Positions 62,761 through 64,000 of a stretch of DNA of 64,000 bases are shown here, in pieces. This DNA is from Caenispirillum bisanense (GTDB lineage: Bacteria; Pseudomonadota; Alphaproteobacteria; Rhodospirillales; Rhodospirillaceae): NCBI RefSeq assembly GCF_039523075.1, contig NZ_BAAAEP010000002.1, positions 169,370 to 233,369 on the forward strand, given 5' to 3'. Positions within the stretch are counted from its first letter, which is position 1, and each line of letters opens with the position of its first letter. Under the pieces are notes generated by a model. It was given only the letters and a program-made list of their open reading frames with translations. It did no database searches and was not told where the DNA came from. A program made the translations under genes and the position numbers.

Positions 62761-64000
62761 ATGAAGACGCTCCGCATCATGACACGGTTCTGGCTGATCG
62801 TTGCCACGGTGGCGGTCGGCATGACGCTGCTGATGGCCTACGGCCTGTGGCAGTTGCGCGCCTCGCTGGTGGACCAGGAAACCAACGGCCTGCGCCAGGT
62901 CACCCAGGCCGCCAACTCGCTGGTGAAGGACTACATCGCCCGCGGCAAGGCCGGGGAGATGACGCCGGAGGAGGCCAGGGAGCAGGCGCTGAAGGCGCTG
63001 GCCACCTACCGCTTCGGCGATGACGGCTACTTCTACGCCTTCGACCGCCAGGGCATCTTCCGCATGCACGCCCTGAAGCCGGACATGGTCGGCAAGGACC
63101 TGATCGACCTCAAGGACCCCAACGGCGTCTTCATCGTCCGTGAAATGGTCGCCGCCGTCGACAAGACCGGCGAGGCAGTGATCGAATACATCTGGCCGAA
63201 GCCCAGCATCAACGGCAACGCGCCCAAGATCGGCTACGCCATCGAAGTGCCGGAGTGGAAGCTGATCATCGGCACCGGCATCTACGTCGACACCATCGAC
63301 CAGAAATTCTGGTCCGTCGCCGGCCCCTATCTCGCCATCGCCCTGGTGATGCTCGGGGTGGTGGTGGCCATCGCCCTGTGGATCAGCAAGTCGATCACCC
63401 GCCCCATGAGCGACCTGACCGGCGGCATGCGCACCCTGGCCGCCGGCGACCGCACCATCACCGTCAACCACGCCGACGAGCCCAACGAGCTGGGCGACCT
63501 CGCCCGTGCCCTGCAGGTGTTCAAGGACGCCGCCATCGAGCAAGACCGCCTGACCGCCGCCCGGCAGGCCGAAGCCGAGCAGAAGCTGGCCCGCCAGTCC
63601 CAGGTGGAAAAGCTGACCGCCCGCTTCGACCAGACCATCATCCGCCTCATGGGGACGGTGGAATCCTCCATCGAAAGCCTGCGCTCCGCCGCCGGCAGCC
63701 TGGATGCGGGCGCGGCCCACACCGCCGAGCGGTCGGTGCGGGTGGCGACGGCCTCGGAACAGGCGTCGGCCAACGTGCAGACGGTGGCGACGGCGGCGGA
63801 GGAACTGTCGGCGTCGATCCAGGAGATCACCCGTCAGGTGTCGCGCTCGTCGCAGATCGCCGCCGAGGCGGTGGAGGAAGCCCGCCGCACCGACGGCATC
63901 GTCCGCGGCCTGGCCGAAGCCGCCGGCAAGATCGGCGAGGTGGTCAAGCTCATCACCGACATCGCCGAGCAGACCAACCTTCTCGCCCTGAACGCCACCA
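62761..64000 (+). CDS. Methyl-accepting chemotaxis protein with sCache_2 sensor (cut by window edge)
   Basis: The first 413 residues of a chemoreceptor. A membrane helix (about 10-32) is followed by a periplasmic single-Cache domain with the signature GDDGYFYAFDRQGIFRMHAL and DMVGKDLIDLKDPNG. A second helix (about residues 187-208), a HAMP domain (SKSITRPMSDLTGGMRTLAA) and the start of the signalling coiled coil (TASEQASANVQTVATAAEEL, then IAEQTNLLALNAT) follow. sCache_2 receptors often sense small organic acids. GGGGGAAG precedes the ATG. It lies 163 bp behind the phn operon on the same strand; a functional link is not shown. Confidence 0.95.
   Translation, partial: MKTLRIMTRFWLIVATVAVGMTLLMAYGLWQLRASLVDQETNGLRQVTQAANSLVKDYIARGKAGEMTPEEAREQALKALATYRFGDDGYFYAFDRQGIFRMHALKPDMVGKDLIDLKDPNGVFIVREMVAAVDKTGEAVIEYIWPKPSINGNAPKIGYAIEVPEWKLIIGTGIYVDTIDQKFWSVAGPYLAIALVMLGVVVAIALWISKSITRPMSDLTGGMRTLAAGDRTITVNHADEPNELGDLARALQVFKDAAIEQDRLTAARQAEAEQKLARQSQVEKLTARFDQTIIRLMGTVESSIESLRSAAGSLDAGAAHTAERSVRVATASEQASANVQTVATAAEELSASIQEITRQVSRSSQIAAEAVEEARRTDGIVRGLAEAAGKIGEVVKLITDIAEQTNLLALNAT

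Overview
The window is compact, very GC-rich DNA with the gene order and protein types of an alphaproteobacterium. The order rpoZ-rsh-acpS-lepB-rnc-era, the block rpsB-tsf-pyrH-frr-uppS-cdsA-dxr-rseP-bamA-ompH-lpxD-fabZ-lpxA-lpxI-lpxB, the split pntAA/pntAB/pntB transhydrogenase and the GlpSTPQUV glycerol importer all fit Rhodospirillales-like bacteria. That placement is inferred from gene content, not from a tree. I see no rRNA, tRNA, insertion sequence, phage or CRISPR array. Most genes are ordinary chromosomal genes packed into operons with 1-11 bp overlaps.

Positions 1-22000 are core genes, almost all on the minus strand. From high to low coordinates: rpsB and tsf (split by an intrinsic terminator), then pyrH through lpxB (translation factors, undecaprenyl and phospholipid precursors, outer membrane assembly, lipid A synthesis). 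A plus-strand NYN-domain gene follows, then folK, then rpoZ-rsh-DUF2062-acpS-lepB-rnc-era. Era carries an acidic N-terminal extension and RpoZ an acidic C-terminal tail.

Positions 22000-35700 (minus strand) hold a small redox cassette (DUF983, sulfite-oxidase-like enzyme, glutathione peroxidase), then a complete glycerol regulon: glpR, glpD, glpSTPQUV and glpK, followed by an SDR gene. The two ATPases GlpS and GlpT have complementary lesions in their catalytic motifs, predicting one working and one dead ATP site. TTTCG-type repeats in front of glpR and glpD are the likely GlpR operators. A pirin gene follows.

Positions 35700-49100 hold a Na/Pi cotransporter with a near-perfect Pho box beside it, a PQQ-type sugar dehydrogenase, a nitrilase-family amidohydrolase, a polyamine-type ABC transporter operon, a tautomerase/LysR divergent pair, an orphan histidine kinase and the proton-translocating transhydrogenase pntAA-AB-B.

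Positions 49100-64000 hold a hydroxyacid-oxoacid transhydrogenase, a YdjM-like membrane protein, an Fnr-like regulator divergent from a FetAB iron exporter, an unannotated 32-residue membrane peptide gene with its own promoter, dusA (apparently leaderless), and the C-P lyase operon phnGHIJKLM plus a DUF1045 gene, divergent from phnF. A Cache-domain chemoreceptor runs off the right edge. No wholly new multi-gene system stands out. The best leads are the asymmetric GlpS/GlpT pair, the Pho-box arrangement, the 32-residue peptide, the Fnr-like/FetAB pair, and the RNA structures around bamA and rpsB-tsf-pyrH.
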